Shown here: piece after piece, positions 54,294 through 62,807 of the stretch
Layout: every line of letters begins with the position of its first letter
Position numbering within the stretch: position 1 is the first letter of the stretch
Assembly (NCBI RefSeq): GCF_000317535.1
Contig: NC_019757.1
Coordinates: forward strand, 2,310,501-2,374,500
Reading direction: 5' to 3'
DNA from: Cylindrospermum stagnale PCC 7417
Lineage (GTDB): Bacteria > Cyanobacteriota > Cyanobacteriia > Cyanobacteriales > Nostocaceae
Length of the DNA: 64,000 nucleotides
Made by a program: the position numbers and the translations under genes
Notes under the pieces: model-generated
What the model was told of the DNA's origin: nothing
The model's input: the letters and a program-made list of their open reading frames with translations, nothing else
The model's database searches: none

Positions 54294-54330
54294 GGGAAAT
54301 ATCAACAATAATTTTTACTTGCTGTAAGCA

Positions 54331-56733
54331 ATGGTGGAAGAAACTAACTCCCCTAGTCCGAAAAGCATCAAAATGGAGGCAACTGCTAACGATGAGAGTA
54401 AATTAACTCAAGTTGGTCATGTTGATGCAGAGAATTTTAATCTGACAACAGAGCAGTTGCAAATTGTTGTTCATTTAGAAGGTAGCACCAAAGCAGAATC
54501 GCCTGGGTTTCTCAAAGCGGGAAATCCCCCAAAAACTTTGGCTTACTGGCAGGGACGAGAAGAAGAAATCGCCAAATTGGGGCAATGGTTAACTGATAAA
54601 AATACTTTCTTAATTGGCATTGAAGGCATCGGTGGTACTGGGAAATCGATGTTAGCAGCAAAAATTTATGAAGAAATCGAAGGTTTGCCTAAGCGCTTTT
54701 GGGCAGATGTTAGTTATGGGGCAGGTTTTAGCGATTTAGCGCGTCAAGTTCTCACAGAATTTGGCTTTCGGGTTCCAGAAGAAGAAACTAAGTTATTGGA
54801 GGCGCTGGTTAAATGTCTGAAATCTGGGCAATATTTATTAATTATTGATAATCTGGAGAGTTTATTACAACTAGATAGACAGTGGGGAAGTCAGTTCTAC
54901 GGGGACTTTTTCAATGCTTGGGTGGAATATGGCGGCAATAGTAAGGTAATAGTCACCACTAGGGAAAGACCGGAATTACCAAAATTTACATGGCTACCCT
55001 TGAAAGGTTTGAAAGTAGAAGAAGGGGAAGCGCTGTTAAGAGAGTTAGGTATTCAGGGGGATTTAGGGGAGTTTGTGAAATTGGTAGATGGGCATCCCCT
55101 GCTGTTGAGATTGGTAGCAGATTTGTTAAAAGAAGTATATCCTCAAGACCCAGATTTAAGACGTTTAGCAGATTTAGGTTTGGGGAATTTGTCGCAGTTG
55201 TTGACAGATAGTAAGGTAATTGGTCAACATCGGCTAGAAAATGTGGGGATGGTGTTGGTGTTGGATGCCAGTTTTGAGCGATTGAGTGAGTTGCAAAAGG
55301 CTTTATTGCTCAATATCAGCGTTTATCGTGGTGCTGTTGATAGTGCTGCGGCTGTGGCTGTTTTGCCGGGAAGTTCGGAAGTAGAGATTGAGGGAGAACT
55401 GAGAAACTTGGTTAAGCGTTCTCTGTTGTTAGAGAAACTTGATGAAAGGCGGCGGTTTGAGTTTCAGCCTGTGGTGTTGGAGTATGTGCGGTATAAGGCT
55501 GGTGAGCAGATAGAGGCGCATCAGCGAGCTATTAATTACTTTCTTTTGAATGTTAAACAACCACCCTGGCAGACTAAAGAAGATATCAAGGAATATTTAG
55601 AAATTTTCTATCACAGGTATGAACTAGAAAATTATGCCTTGGCCTTTGATATCTTGAGAAAATGTGATAATTTTTTGACATTACGCGGTTACTACGCTAT
55701 CCAAGTTAATTTATACGATCAATTAATAGCAGCTTGGGAGAAAAATCAGGAAAGAGAGAAAGATAATTATCGGGTAGTTTTTACTATTTTAGGCAATGCT
55801 CATAACTCATTGGGGCAATATCAGCAGGCGATCACTTACCATCAGAAATCTTTGCAGATAGCTAAGAAGATAGGCGATCGCTATGGTGAGGGTAGTTCTA
55901 TAATAGGTTTAGGTAATGCTCATAACTCATTGGGGCAATATCAGCAGGCGATAGACTACTACCAGCAATCTTTACAAATAAATAGGGAAATGGGCGATCG
56001 CTCTGGTGAAGGTTTTTCCTTAAACAATTTGGGTGCTGTTTACAACAACTGGGAGCAGTATCAACAAGCAATTGATTTTCTCCAGCAATCTTTACATATA
56101 TTTAAGGAGATAGATGATCGCTCTGGTGAATCAACTTGTTTAGGGAATTTGGGTAATGCTTACGATTGCTTGGGGCAGTATCTACAGGCAATTCATTTTT
56201 TCCAGCAATCTTTACAAATAAATAGGGAAATAGGTGATCGTAGTAAAGAAGGTAACGCCTTACTTAATTTAGGTAATGCATACAACCTCCTGGCCGACTA
56301 TAAGCAGGCAATTAACTACTACCAGCGATCGCTACAAATAGCTGGGGAGATAGGTGATCTTAATCTTAAAAGTGCCTGCTTAGGAAATTTAGGTACTATT
56401 CACGGACATTTAGGGAATTACCAGCAAGTAATTCAATTTCAGCAAAGGTCTATGCAAATAGCTAAAGAGATAGGTGATCTTAATGGTGAAGCAAATGCTT
56501 GGCTTAATTTGGGTCTATCGTTAGAAAGATTAAATCGAGAATCAGACGCATTAGGTGCTTATCGCAATGCCTGTGAACTATATCAGACAATGGGAATTGA
56601 TGCTAAAGTACAAATTTGCAACAATGCAATTGAGCGTCTTTCTCAACCAAGAGCACCTGTAGTTTCTCGTCGTGGGTTTTGGGGTTTGTTACATCGTTTG
56701 TGGCGCTGGTTACGCACTTGGTTTCGGCGGTGA
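54331..56733 (+). CDS. NB-ARC/TPR NOD-like receptor with N-terminal amyloid-type motif
   Basis: An 800-aa protein. Residues 21-38 (DESKLTQVGHVDAENFNL) copy the C-terminal motif of the small effector gene upstream. The NB-ARC domain (about 70-390) has WQGREEEI, P-loop GIEGIGGTGKSMLA, Walker B YLLIIDNLESLL, VTTRERPELP and GHPLLL. Seven tetratricopeptide repeats of 40 residues follow (LGNAHNSLGQYQQAIDYYQQ is typical). The end is a Trp/Arg-rich amphipathic tail (GFWGLLHRLWRWLRTWFRR). Ligand sensing by the TPRs would oligomerise the NB-ARC and bring the motifs together to template the effector. It is in the same direction as the effector, 307 bases downstream. Whether the two are co-transcribed across the repeats is unknown. 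Confidence 0.88.
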   Translation: MVEETNSPSPKSIKMEATANDESKLTQVGHVDAENFNLTTEQLQIVVHLEGSTKAESPGFLKAGNPPKTLAYWQGREEEIAKLGQWLTDKNTFLIGIEGIGGTGKSMLAAKIYEEIEGLPKRFWADVSYGAGFSDLARQVLTEFGFRVPEEETKLLEALVKCLKSGQYLLIIDNLESLLQLDRQWGSQFYGDFFNAWVEYGGNSKVIVTTRERPELPKFTWLPLKGLKVEEGEALLRELGIQGDLGEFVKLVDGHPLLLRLVADLLKEVYPQDPDLRRLADLGLGNLSQLLTDSKVIGQHRLENVGMVLVLDASFERLSELQKALLLNISVYRGAVDSAAAVAVLPGSSEVEIEGELRNLVKRSLLLEKLDERRRFEFQPVVLEYVRYKAGEQIEAHQRAINYFLLNVKQPPWQTKEDIKEYLEIFYHRYELENYALAFDILRKCDNFLTLRGYYAIQVNLYDQLIAAWEKNQEREKDNYRVVFTILGNAHNSLGQYQQAITYHQKSLQIAKKIGDRYGEGSSIIGLGNAHNSLGQYQQAIDYYQQSLQINREMGDRSGEGFSLNNLGAVYNNWEQYQQAIDFLQQSLHIFKEIDDRSGESTCLGNLGNAYDCLGQYLQAIHFFQQSLQINREIGDRSKEGNALLNLGNAYNLLADYKQAINYYQRSLQIAGEIGDLNLKSACLGNLGTIHGHLGNYQQVIQFQQRSMQIAKEIGDLNGEANAWLNLGLSLERLNRESDALGAYRNACELYQTMGIDAKVQICNNAIERLSQPRAPVVSRRGFWGLLHRLWRWLRTWFRR

Positions 56734-56775
56734 GATGTGCGCTATAATCACTCACAATATTTCATAGATTTAACT

Positions 56776-57012
56776 ATGACAATTCCTTTGCTGCCAACGC
56801 TTCACAATCTACCCGCCACCTTACCTTTAGAGGGTGCAATCAGCATTGAGTTACAAGAAGGAATACCAATTTTTAAAGCCTCTAGCAGCGTGCAGACTCG
56901 TATTGAAGATTTATTAGCGAAACAACAAATTTCTCCACTCAATCCAGACGAAGAGAAACAACTAGACAGCTACGAAGAAATTGATGATTACCTGAGTTTG
57001 ATCAATCGTTGA
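56776..57012 (+). CDS. Small antitoxin-like protein, probably orphaned
   Basis: A 78-aa protein, MTIPLLPTLHNLPATLPLEG, then IELQEGIPIFKASSSVQTRI and an acidic DEEKQLDSYEEIDDYLSL. Proteins of this type commonly precede an HNH-endonuclease or similar gene in cyanobacteria and are thought to be partner or antitoxin-like. Here the C-terminus stops right after DDYLSLINR and only palindromic repeats follow, so the partner appears lost. ATG 56776 is chosen over an upstream ATG at 56737. Confidence 0.6.
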   Translation: MTIPLLPTLHNLPATLPLEGAISIELQEGIPIFKASSSVQTRIEDLLAKQQISPLNPDEEKQLDSYEEIDDYLSLINR

Positions 57013-57053
57013 GCTTCGCAATTTCTTACAAAATTCCCATAATCAGATTGCTC

Positions 57054-57149
57054 GCGGGCAAGATGCCCGCACTACCTGTTTTGATTACAGCAGTTTTCGT
57101 CTATTTGAACTACATCTATCGTAGGGACACAGCAGTGCTGTGTCCCTAC
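57054..57149. repeat. Two palindromic repeats downstream of the small protein
   Basis: GCGGGCAAGATGCCCGC (57054-57070) and a 29-base palindrome GTAGGGACACAGCA...TGTCCCTAC (57121-57149) are common cyanobacterial intergenic repeats. A TTG-initiated frame across 57009-57230 is made largely of them and is not called a gene. Confidence 0.75.
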
Positions 57150-57231
57150 GGTGTGGTCTATTTACCTGAAAATCGCTGGAAATCGGAATTATCAAATTTA
57201 GATGACGTTCAGCTTATCAAGACCGCATAGT

Positions 57232-57555
57232 TTATTTACCTGCATTACCGAAAAACAACTTTGCTGCATCTGGATTACGTGGACGATATCGCAAAATTAC
57301 CATTGATGGAAGATTTGAATCTGTAGGTTCGTAAGTTTCATAGTGACTAAAATCCCAAATTTGATTTTTGTTACCATAACAACCAGTCGTGTATGTGTGG
57401 TTAAAGTCTCCATTGCCGCAGCACATACCTGTTTCTAGAAGTTTTTCCACTGCTTGATTCATGGATATTGGCATAGTTAAAACCACACCACCATTGAGAG
57501 GTGGTATTTCTTCACAGTCATTGCAAGCCATCTCCACAAAATGAGTATTACTCAT
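57232..57555 (-). CDS. Cys-containing small protein, second gene of a pair
   Basis: A 107-aa protein with Cys in MACNDCEE, GMCCGNGD and GCYGN. There is no signal peptide or membrane helix. ATG 57555 overlaps the stop of the upstream exported-protein gene by 4 bases (ATGA), so the two are co-translated. No family was recognised. The pairing of an exported protein with a cytoplasmic partner could reflect a toxin/immunity or substrate/maturation relation, but nothing in the sequence proves it. Confidence 0.65.
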   Translation of the reverse strand: MSNTHFVEMACNDCEEIPPLNGGVVLTMPISMNQAVEKLLETGMCCGNGDFNHTYTTGCYGNKNQIWDFSHYETYEPTDSNLPSMVILRYRPRNPDAAKLFFGNAGK

Positions 57556-57992
57556 TTACCTGTTCCTCCTGTAAATACACAAATCCATTTTCTAGTGACT
57601 GGATCTCGCCGTTTGGTATAACTTGCCCCTAGCTTTGCTGCTCTGGCTTTACAAATACTTTCTGCTTTAGGTTCACTGGCAGTATCAAGTGGATCTTCCC
57701 AGATGCCAACCTCACCTGGATTATCTGGGTTATCAATTATTCGTCTGATATTACCATCAGCATCAGCTATTACCCGCTTACCTCCACCATATTCCCAGAC
57801 GTAATAAGTGATACCACCAATAGCTACGACACCCACAATAACACACCCTATACCTGCCGTACCAGCACAAAAAGCTGCGGGTGCAAGAATAGCAGGGTTG
57901 GCATTAGCTGGAGGTGCAAACAATGAACAAGATACAAAAAATGTCATTCCTACAGCAGTAGTCTGTTGAAGTCTGGCTCTAAATTTTGCCAT
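57552..57992 (-). CDS. Exported protein with glycine-rich hydrophobic segment
   Basis: A 146-aa protein. ATG 57992 gives a signal peptide (TAVGMTFFVSCSLFAPPANA) with AAGG upstream. A second hydrophobic, Gly/Ala-rich stretch (FCAGTAGIGCVIVGVVAIGG) precedes a soluble C-terminal part with IWEDPLDTAS and two Cys (SICKARA, KWICVFTGG). The double-hydrophobic design is seen in some pore-forming or membrane-inserted small proteins. It is the first gene of a two-gene operon and is divergent from an XRE regulator. Confidence 0.65.
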   Translation of the reverse strand: MAKFRARLQQTTAVGMTFFVSCSLFAPPANANPAILAPAAFCAGTAGIGCVIVGVVAIGGITYYVWEYGGGKRVIADADGNIRRIIDNPDNPGEVGIWEDPLDTASEPKAESICKARAAKLGASYTKRRDPVTRKWICVFTGGTGK

Positions 57993-58136
57993 AATAAACT
58001 CAACCTTGAATTGGTTAACGCTAGGCGCTGCATTTCTTCTTGGCGGGAGAGGGCAGCGCCTTTCAAGTTTCATTTTACACTCGCTTTTTCCAAGCGTCAA
58101 CGGGTTAACGTAATTTAAATAAGAATGACTTAAAGC

Positions 58137-58385
58137 ATGGATATGAAGGAGTTACGAGAAAGCCAAAAACTGAGAACGGTTGACGTTGCCAGTCAAATTG
58201 GTATAGGTGAATCAACTGTGAGAAACTGGGAAAAAGGTAGAACAATTCCTAAGTTAAGAATTGACCAGTTTAATAAACTTCTGGAATTATATAAATGCAA
58301 TTTTGAAAATCTAACGCAAGCTGTAGAGAAAACAAATATCAGGTATAGCAGAACCAGTCAAACCCATCAACCAGAAGAGTCTTGA
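58137..58385 (+). CDS. XRE-family transcriptional regulator
   Basis: An 82-aa protein with a Cro/C1-type helix-turn-helix at residues 4-55: LRESQKLRTVDVASQIGIGE, then STVRNWEKGRTIPK. The rest is a short polar tail, so it is a minimal repressor. It is divergent from the exported/Cys pair, with 144 bases between starts, and a role in controlling that pair is a reasonable inference. Confidence 0.82.
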   Translation: MDMKELRESQKLRTVDVASQIGIGESTVRNWEKGRTIPKLRIDQFNKLLELYKCNFENLTQAVEKTNIRYSRTSQTHQPEES

Positions 58386-58470
58386 ATAGGCGAGAGTTTC
58401 TTAACTCTTATTTAGAAGATATCAAGAATGAAAATTTGTGATTGATGATCTGATAATAGGTAATAGTTAA

Positions 58471-58558
58471 AATCAGGATTTAATGATGAAAGGATGATGA
58501 GGATTAATAATAATTATTAAATTAATCCTGCTAATCCTCTAATCTTCTAAATCCTGAT
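58471..58558. terminator. Long imperfect hairpin between XRE gene and nifJ
   Basis: ATCAGGATTTAA...AAATCCTGAT encloses AGGATTAATAATAATTATTAAATTAATCCT in outline. It ends 5 bases before the nifJ stop and could terminate nifJ and the convergent XRE transcript. It resembles dispersed cyanobacterial repeats. Confidence 0.6.
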
Positions 58559-58563
58559 CTCAA

Positions 58564-61500
58564 TTACCTATTTGCCAAATATTGATACATTTGCCAGCGT
58601 GCATCTACTTCTGCTTGGGCTTGTGATAATAAATGTTTGGCAACTTCTGGCTTACTCTTGGTGAGCATTTTGAAGCGGTTTTCTTGGTACATTGACTGCT
58701 CGACCGACTGAGTAGGTGCTTTCATATCCAATTGTAAGGGATTTTTTCCCTGTGTCTGCAAATCGGGATTATAGCGATACAGCAACCAACGCCCTGATTC
58801 TGTCAATGCTTTTTGGTGATTCATTCCTGTGGTCATGTTGATGCCGTGGGCGATGCAATGGCTGTAAGCAATAATTAATGATGGGCCGTTGTAGGCTTCT
58901 GCTTCTAAAAATGCCTTGAGAGTATGTTCATCTCTAGCACCTAATGCTACACTTGCTACGTAAACATTTCCGTAGGTCATGGCAATCAAACCAAGGTCTT
59001 TTTTAGACGCAGGCTTGCCACCAGTGGCATATTTAGCGACTGCTGCCCTTGGGGTGGCTTTGGAAGCTTGACCGCCAGTGTTAGAATAAACCTCAGTATC
59101 CATCACCAGAATGTTGACGTTGCGGCCAGTGGAAAGTACATGATCGATACCGCCAAAGTCGATGTCATAAGCCCAACCGTCACCACCAACAATCCAAACG
59201 CTTTTTCTTACCAAATAGTCTGCAAGGGATTTGAGATTTTGGATTTTCGCCTTTAAATCATCATTTTGTAGAAACGTTGCATGTAACGTCTCTACAGAGG
59301 TTAATAGTTTTGCTACTCGTTCTCGCTGTTCCCAAATGTCAGCTTCAGATTTTTGTTCGGCTTTGAGGATAGAGTTGACCAGGTTTTCATCTAATTCACC
59401 GCTTAATTGTTGTAGCAGTTCTGTGGCAAATTCGGCTTGTTTGTCTAGGGAGAGACGATAGCCAAAACCAAATTCGGCGTTATCTTCAAAGAGGCTATTT
59501 GACCAAGCGGGGCCGCGTCCTTCGGCGTTTTTTGTCCAGGGGGTGGTGGGTAAATTGCCGCCGTAGATTGAGGAACAGCCGGTAGCGTTGGCAATCAGGG
59601 CGCGATCGCCAAATAATTGCGATAATAACTTTAGATAAGGTGTCTCACCACAACCAGCACAAGCGCCAGAAAATTCAAACAACGGTTCTTGCAGTTGTTG
59701 TTGGCGAATCTGGTTTAATTTCAACTCTCGTCGGTCAGGATTGGGCAAACTTAAGAAGAAATCCCAGTTTTTTCGCTCTTGTTCCCCTACACCACCCGTA
59801 CAATCTGCCATATTAATCGCCTTTAGCGATCGCTCAGATTTATTTTTGGCTGGGCAGACATTTACACAAATAGCGCACCCTGTGCAGTCTTCTGGTGCCA
59901 CCTGAATAGTAAATTTTTGGTTAGCAAAGTCCTTGTCTTTAGCAGCGGTTGACTTAAAGGTTATGGGTGCATTCGCTAACTCAGCCGGTTGATAAGCTTT
60001 GGCACGGATGGCGCTATGGGGACAAACCATCACACATTTACCGCACTGAACGCAGACATCAGCATCCCACACAGGTATCTCTGCCGCCACGTTGCGTTTT
60101 TCCCATTTGGCGGTACCACTAGGAAAGGTGCCATCAGCGGGTAATGCACTCACTGGTAAATCATCACCTTCCCAAGTCATGATTTTACCCAAAACTTCCC
60201 GCACAAATTCTGGGGCGCTGATGGAAAGAGAATTTGGGATTTTGGGGAGAAAATTCGCCCCATATTTCAGCTTGACTTCATGCAAATTTTCTAGGGTGTT
60301 GTCTACCGCTTGCAAGTTCATCCGAATAACTTCTGGGCCTTTTTTGCCATAAGTCTTTTCAATCGCTTGTTTAATTTTGCTAATTGCTTCTTTTTGTGGC
60401 AATACCCCCGCTAAAGCAAAGAAACACACCTGCATAATCGTGTTAATCCGTCCGCCCATACCACTATTCCGGGCAACTTCGCTGGCGTTGATTACGTAAA
60501 ATTTGAGTTGCTGATCAATAATTTGCTGCTGCACTCTCAGCGGCAGATGTTCCCAAACCATATCTGCGTTGTATGGACTGTTGAGTAAAAAAGTTGCTCC
60601 AGGAACAGCAGCTTTCAATATATCTATGCGTTCGATAAATCCCCAGTGATGACAACCAATAAAGTTAGCTTGGTCTATGAGGTAGGTGGAGTGAATTGCT
60701 TGGGGTCCAAAGCGCAGGTGAGAAACGGTCATTGAGCCAGATTTTTTGGAATCATAGACAAAGTAACCTTGGGCGTTGTTGTCGGTTTCTTCGCCAATAA
60801 TCTTAATGGAATTTTTGTTTGCGCCTACGGTACCATCAGAACCTAAGCCGTAGAACATTGCCCGGACAACGTTATCTGCTTCGGTGGAGAATTTGGCATC
60901 AAAGTTGAGGGATGTGTAAGAAACATCGTCATTGATGCCGATGGTAAAGTGGTTTTTGGGTTTGATTTGGGCAAGATTATCGAAGATGCCCTTCACCATT
61001 GCGGGGGTAAATTCTTTGGAAGAAAGACCATAACGCCCACCGACAACTTTAGGAGGGCTGATTTCTGAGTCAAGGTTGAGGAGAATTTGCGCCATCTGCT
61101 GGTCTCCCCAGGCTTCATATAAAGCTGTAACTACATCTAAATATAATGGTTCGCCGGCGCTACCTGGTTCTTTGGTGCGGTCAAGAACGGCGATCGCTTT
61201 TACACTAGCAGGTAATGTGGCTACAAAGCTTTGGACATCAAAGGGGCGGTACAGTCGCACTTTGACTAAACCGACTTTTTCCCCTTGGTGATTGAGGTAA
61301 TCTACGGTTTCTTGGACGGCTTCACAACCGGAACCCATAATCACAATCAAGCGTTCAGCATCCGGTGCGCCGTGGTATTCATATATTTTGTAATATCTAC
61401 CGGTGCGATCGCCAAATTGATCCATAATTTTCTGGACAATGGCGGGACAAGCTTGGTAGTAAAGGTTTGCACCTTCGCGAGATTGAAAGTAAACATCAGG

Positions 61501-62166
61501 ATTTTGAGCCGTACCGCGCAATACTGGACGGTCTGGAGTTAAAGCACGGGAACGGTGGGCGGATATTAGAGATTGGGGAATAAGCTTGAGCAAATCTTCA
61601 TCTGACAACAGTTTAACTTTTTGTACTTCATGGGATGTTCTGAACCCATCAAAGAAGTGCATAAACGGCACCCGCGCTTCTAAAGTCGCTGCATGGGCTA
61701 TCAGGGCAAAATCTTGACTTTCCTGCACCGAAGCCGAACACAGCAAGGCCCAGCCAGAAGCACGCGCTGCCATCACATCACTATGATCACCGAAAATTGA
61801 TAAAGCGTGAGTTGCTAAAGAACGCGCCGCCACATGAATTACAGCGCTAGTCAGTTCACCAGCAATTTTGTAGAGGTTCGGGATCATCAATAATAATCCC
61901 TGAGACGCGGTGAAAGTTGTACTCAAAGCACCCGTTTGCAATGCCCCATGCACAGCAGCAGCAGCGCCGCCTTCACTTTGCATCTGGGTGACACTGGGAA
62001 CAGTACCCCAAAGGTTAGGACGACCTTCACTCGCCCAAGCATCCGCCCATTCGCCCATTGCTGAAGAGGGGGTAATGGGATAAATGGCAATCACCTCATT
62101 TAACTTGTAAGCAACACGGGCAACAGCTTCATTGCCGTCAATGGTTGCGAAGGTTTTGTGCATCAT
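58564..62166 (-). CDS. nifJ: Pyruvate:ferredoxin (flavodoxin) oxidoreductase
   Basis: A 1200-aa single-chain enzyme. The N-terminal pyrimidine-binding domain starts TFATIDGNEAVARVAY with YPITPSSAMGEWAD. The ferredoxin-like insert holds two CxxCxxCx3C sets (CVQCGKCVMVCP and CTGCAICVNVCP) for two [4Fe-4S] clusters. The TPP domain has GCSSIYGG, GDGWAYDIDFGG and YSNTGGQ. It oxidises pyruvate to acetyl-CoA and reduces ferredoxin or flavodoxin, useful for nitrogenase or fermentation. GGGAG precedes ATG 62166. A short segment near residues 957-972 is encoded by an intergenic palindrome. No nif cluster is in the window, so it may be the general rather than the nitrogen-specific paralogue. Confidence 0.95.
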   Translation of the reverse strand: MMHKTFATIDGNEAVARVAYKLNEVIAIYPITPSSAMGEWADAWASEGRPNLWGTVPSVTQMQSEGGAAAAVHGALQTGALSTTFTASQGLLLMIPNLYKIAGELTSAVIHVAARSLATHALSIFGDHSDVMAARASGWALLCSASVQESQDFALIAHAATLEARVPFMHFFDGFRTSHEVQKVKLLSDEDLLKLIPQSLISAHRSRALTPDRPVLRGTAQNPDVYFQSREGANLYYQACPAIVQKIMDQFGDRTGRYYKIYEYHGAPDAERLIVIMGSGCEAVQETVDYLNHQGEKVGLVKVRLYRPFDVQSFVATLPASVKAIAVLDRTKEPGSAGEPLYLDVVTALYEAWGDQQMAQILLNLDSEISPPKVVGGRYGLSSKEFTPAMVKGIFDNLAQIKPKNHFTIGINDDVSYTSLNFDAKFSTEADNVVRAMFYGLGSDGTVGANKNSIKIIGEETDNNAQGYFVYDSKKSGSMTVSHLRFGPQAIHSTYLIDQANFIGCHHWGFIERIDILKAAVPGATFLLNSPYNADMVWEHLPLRVQQQIIDQQLKFYVINASEVARNSGMGGRINTIMQVCFFALAGVLPQKEAISKIKQAIEKTYGKKGPEVIRMNLQAVDNTLENLHEVKLKYGANFLPKIPNSLSISAPEFVREVLGKIMTWEGDDLPVSALPADGTFPSGTAKWEKRNVAAEIPVWDADVCVQCGKCVMVCPHSAIRAKAYQPAELANAPITFKSTAAKDKDFANQKFTIQVAPEDCTGCAICVNVCPAKNKSERSLKAINMADCTGGVGEQERKNWDFFLSLPNPDRRELKLNQIRQQQLQEPLFEFSGACAGCGETPYLKLLSQLFGDRALIANATGCSSIYGGNLPTTPWTKNAEGRGPAWSNSLFEDNAEFGFGYRLSLDKQAEFATELLQQLSGELDENLVNSILKAEQKSEADIWEQRERVAKLLTSVETLHATFLQNDDLKAKIQNLKSLADYLVRKSVWIVGGDGWAYDIDFGGIDHVLSTGRNVNILVMDTEVYSNTGGQASKATPRAAVAKYATGGKPASKKDLGLIAMTYGNVYVASVALGARDEHTLKAFLEAEAYNGPSLIIAYSHCIAHGINMTTGMNHQKALTESGRWLLYRYNPDLQTQGKNPLQLDMKAPTQSVEQSMYQENRFKMLTKSKPEVAKHLLSQAQAEVDARWQMYQYLANR
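59268..59295. repeat. GTAGA...TCTAC palindrome inside nifJ
   Basis: GTAGAAACGTTGCATGTAAC followed by GTCTCTAC is a copy of the family at 40111. In nifJ it encodes VETLHATFL in a linker just before the TPP domain. A TTTTGGATTTT tract next to it (encoding KAKIQNLKSL) is also repeat-like. Confidence 0.7.
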
Positions 62167-62765
62167 TTTTCTCCCTGTCTCACTTTTTAGCGATCGCTTG
62201 GTTGTCTAAACTGGATGAAGAGAACCCGTGAAGAGCAGAATTAGATATAGCCAAAGCCAGTCAGGAAGTGTATTATATCTTCTACATTAGTGTTGAAAAT
62301 TAAATATTTAAAATCAAGACGCCACATCTGTTAGATAATTTGACTTGACGACTTTTGGCTATTAATTTAACTCTCAACAAATACTTCATAGATTATTCTC
62401 TCACCACGAACTTTCTATCTATAGATCAGCATTAATAATCTACTCAAAGATAAAAGTCATTGCCTGAAAAGGGTTTGAGAAGTTTTAGGATTTTTTCTGG
62501 GGTATAGGTTCGGGAAGAGAGCGATCGCCACATTATATTGATATCAGGCAAATCACCCATAATCTAGAAACGTTGTATGCAAAGTCTCTAGGACTTACGC
62601 ATTGACAAAATGTTGGGTATGTGAATACAAGTCTACCTGCTGTTTAAGTTGTTCTAACCCACATTCCACACTTTATTTTGTAACATATATACAAGTATTA
62701 AAACTATTAATACAGGTAAGATTAGCAATACTATCCCCTAAGAATGAGCCACAGTCACAGACACT
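62167..62765. other. Gene-free region between nifJ and the TIGR02587-type gene
   Basis: This 599-base divergent gap should hold the promoters of nifJ and of the membrane-protein pair. It contains a HIP1 site near 62520 and a single copy of the TAGGACTTACGCA MITE end (62588-62600) without a partner. No reading frame, riboswitch or clear NtcA box (GTA-N8-TAC) was seen; GTA and TAC pairs present have spacing of 6 or 7. Confidence 0.6.
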
Positions 62766-62807
62766 TTGGTAAAATTCCCATACTTAATCATCAGGTACAT
62801 ATTAGTA

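Noticed and set aside
57009-57230. A TTG-initiated 73-codon frame after the small antitoxin-like gene
   Set aside because: It is composed mainly of two palindromic intergenic repeats and has no ribosome binding site or protein-like conservation.
62588-62600. TAGGACTTACGCA as the end of a complete MITE near 62.6 kb
   Set aside because: No inverted partner was found within the following few hundred bases, so it is only noted as a solo end.
62600-62720. Possible NtcA site upstream of nifJ or the TIGR02587-type gene
   Set aside because: GTA and TAC pairs are spaced by 6 or 7 bases, not the required 8.
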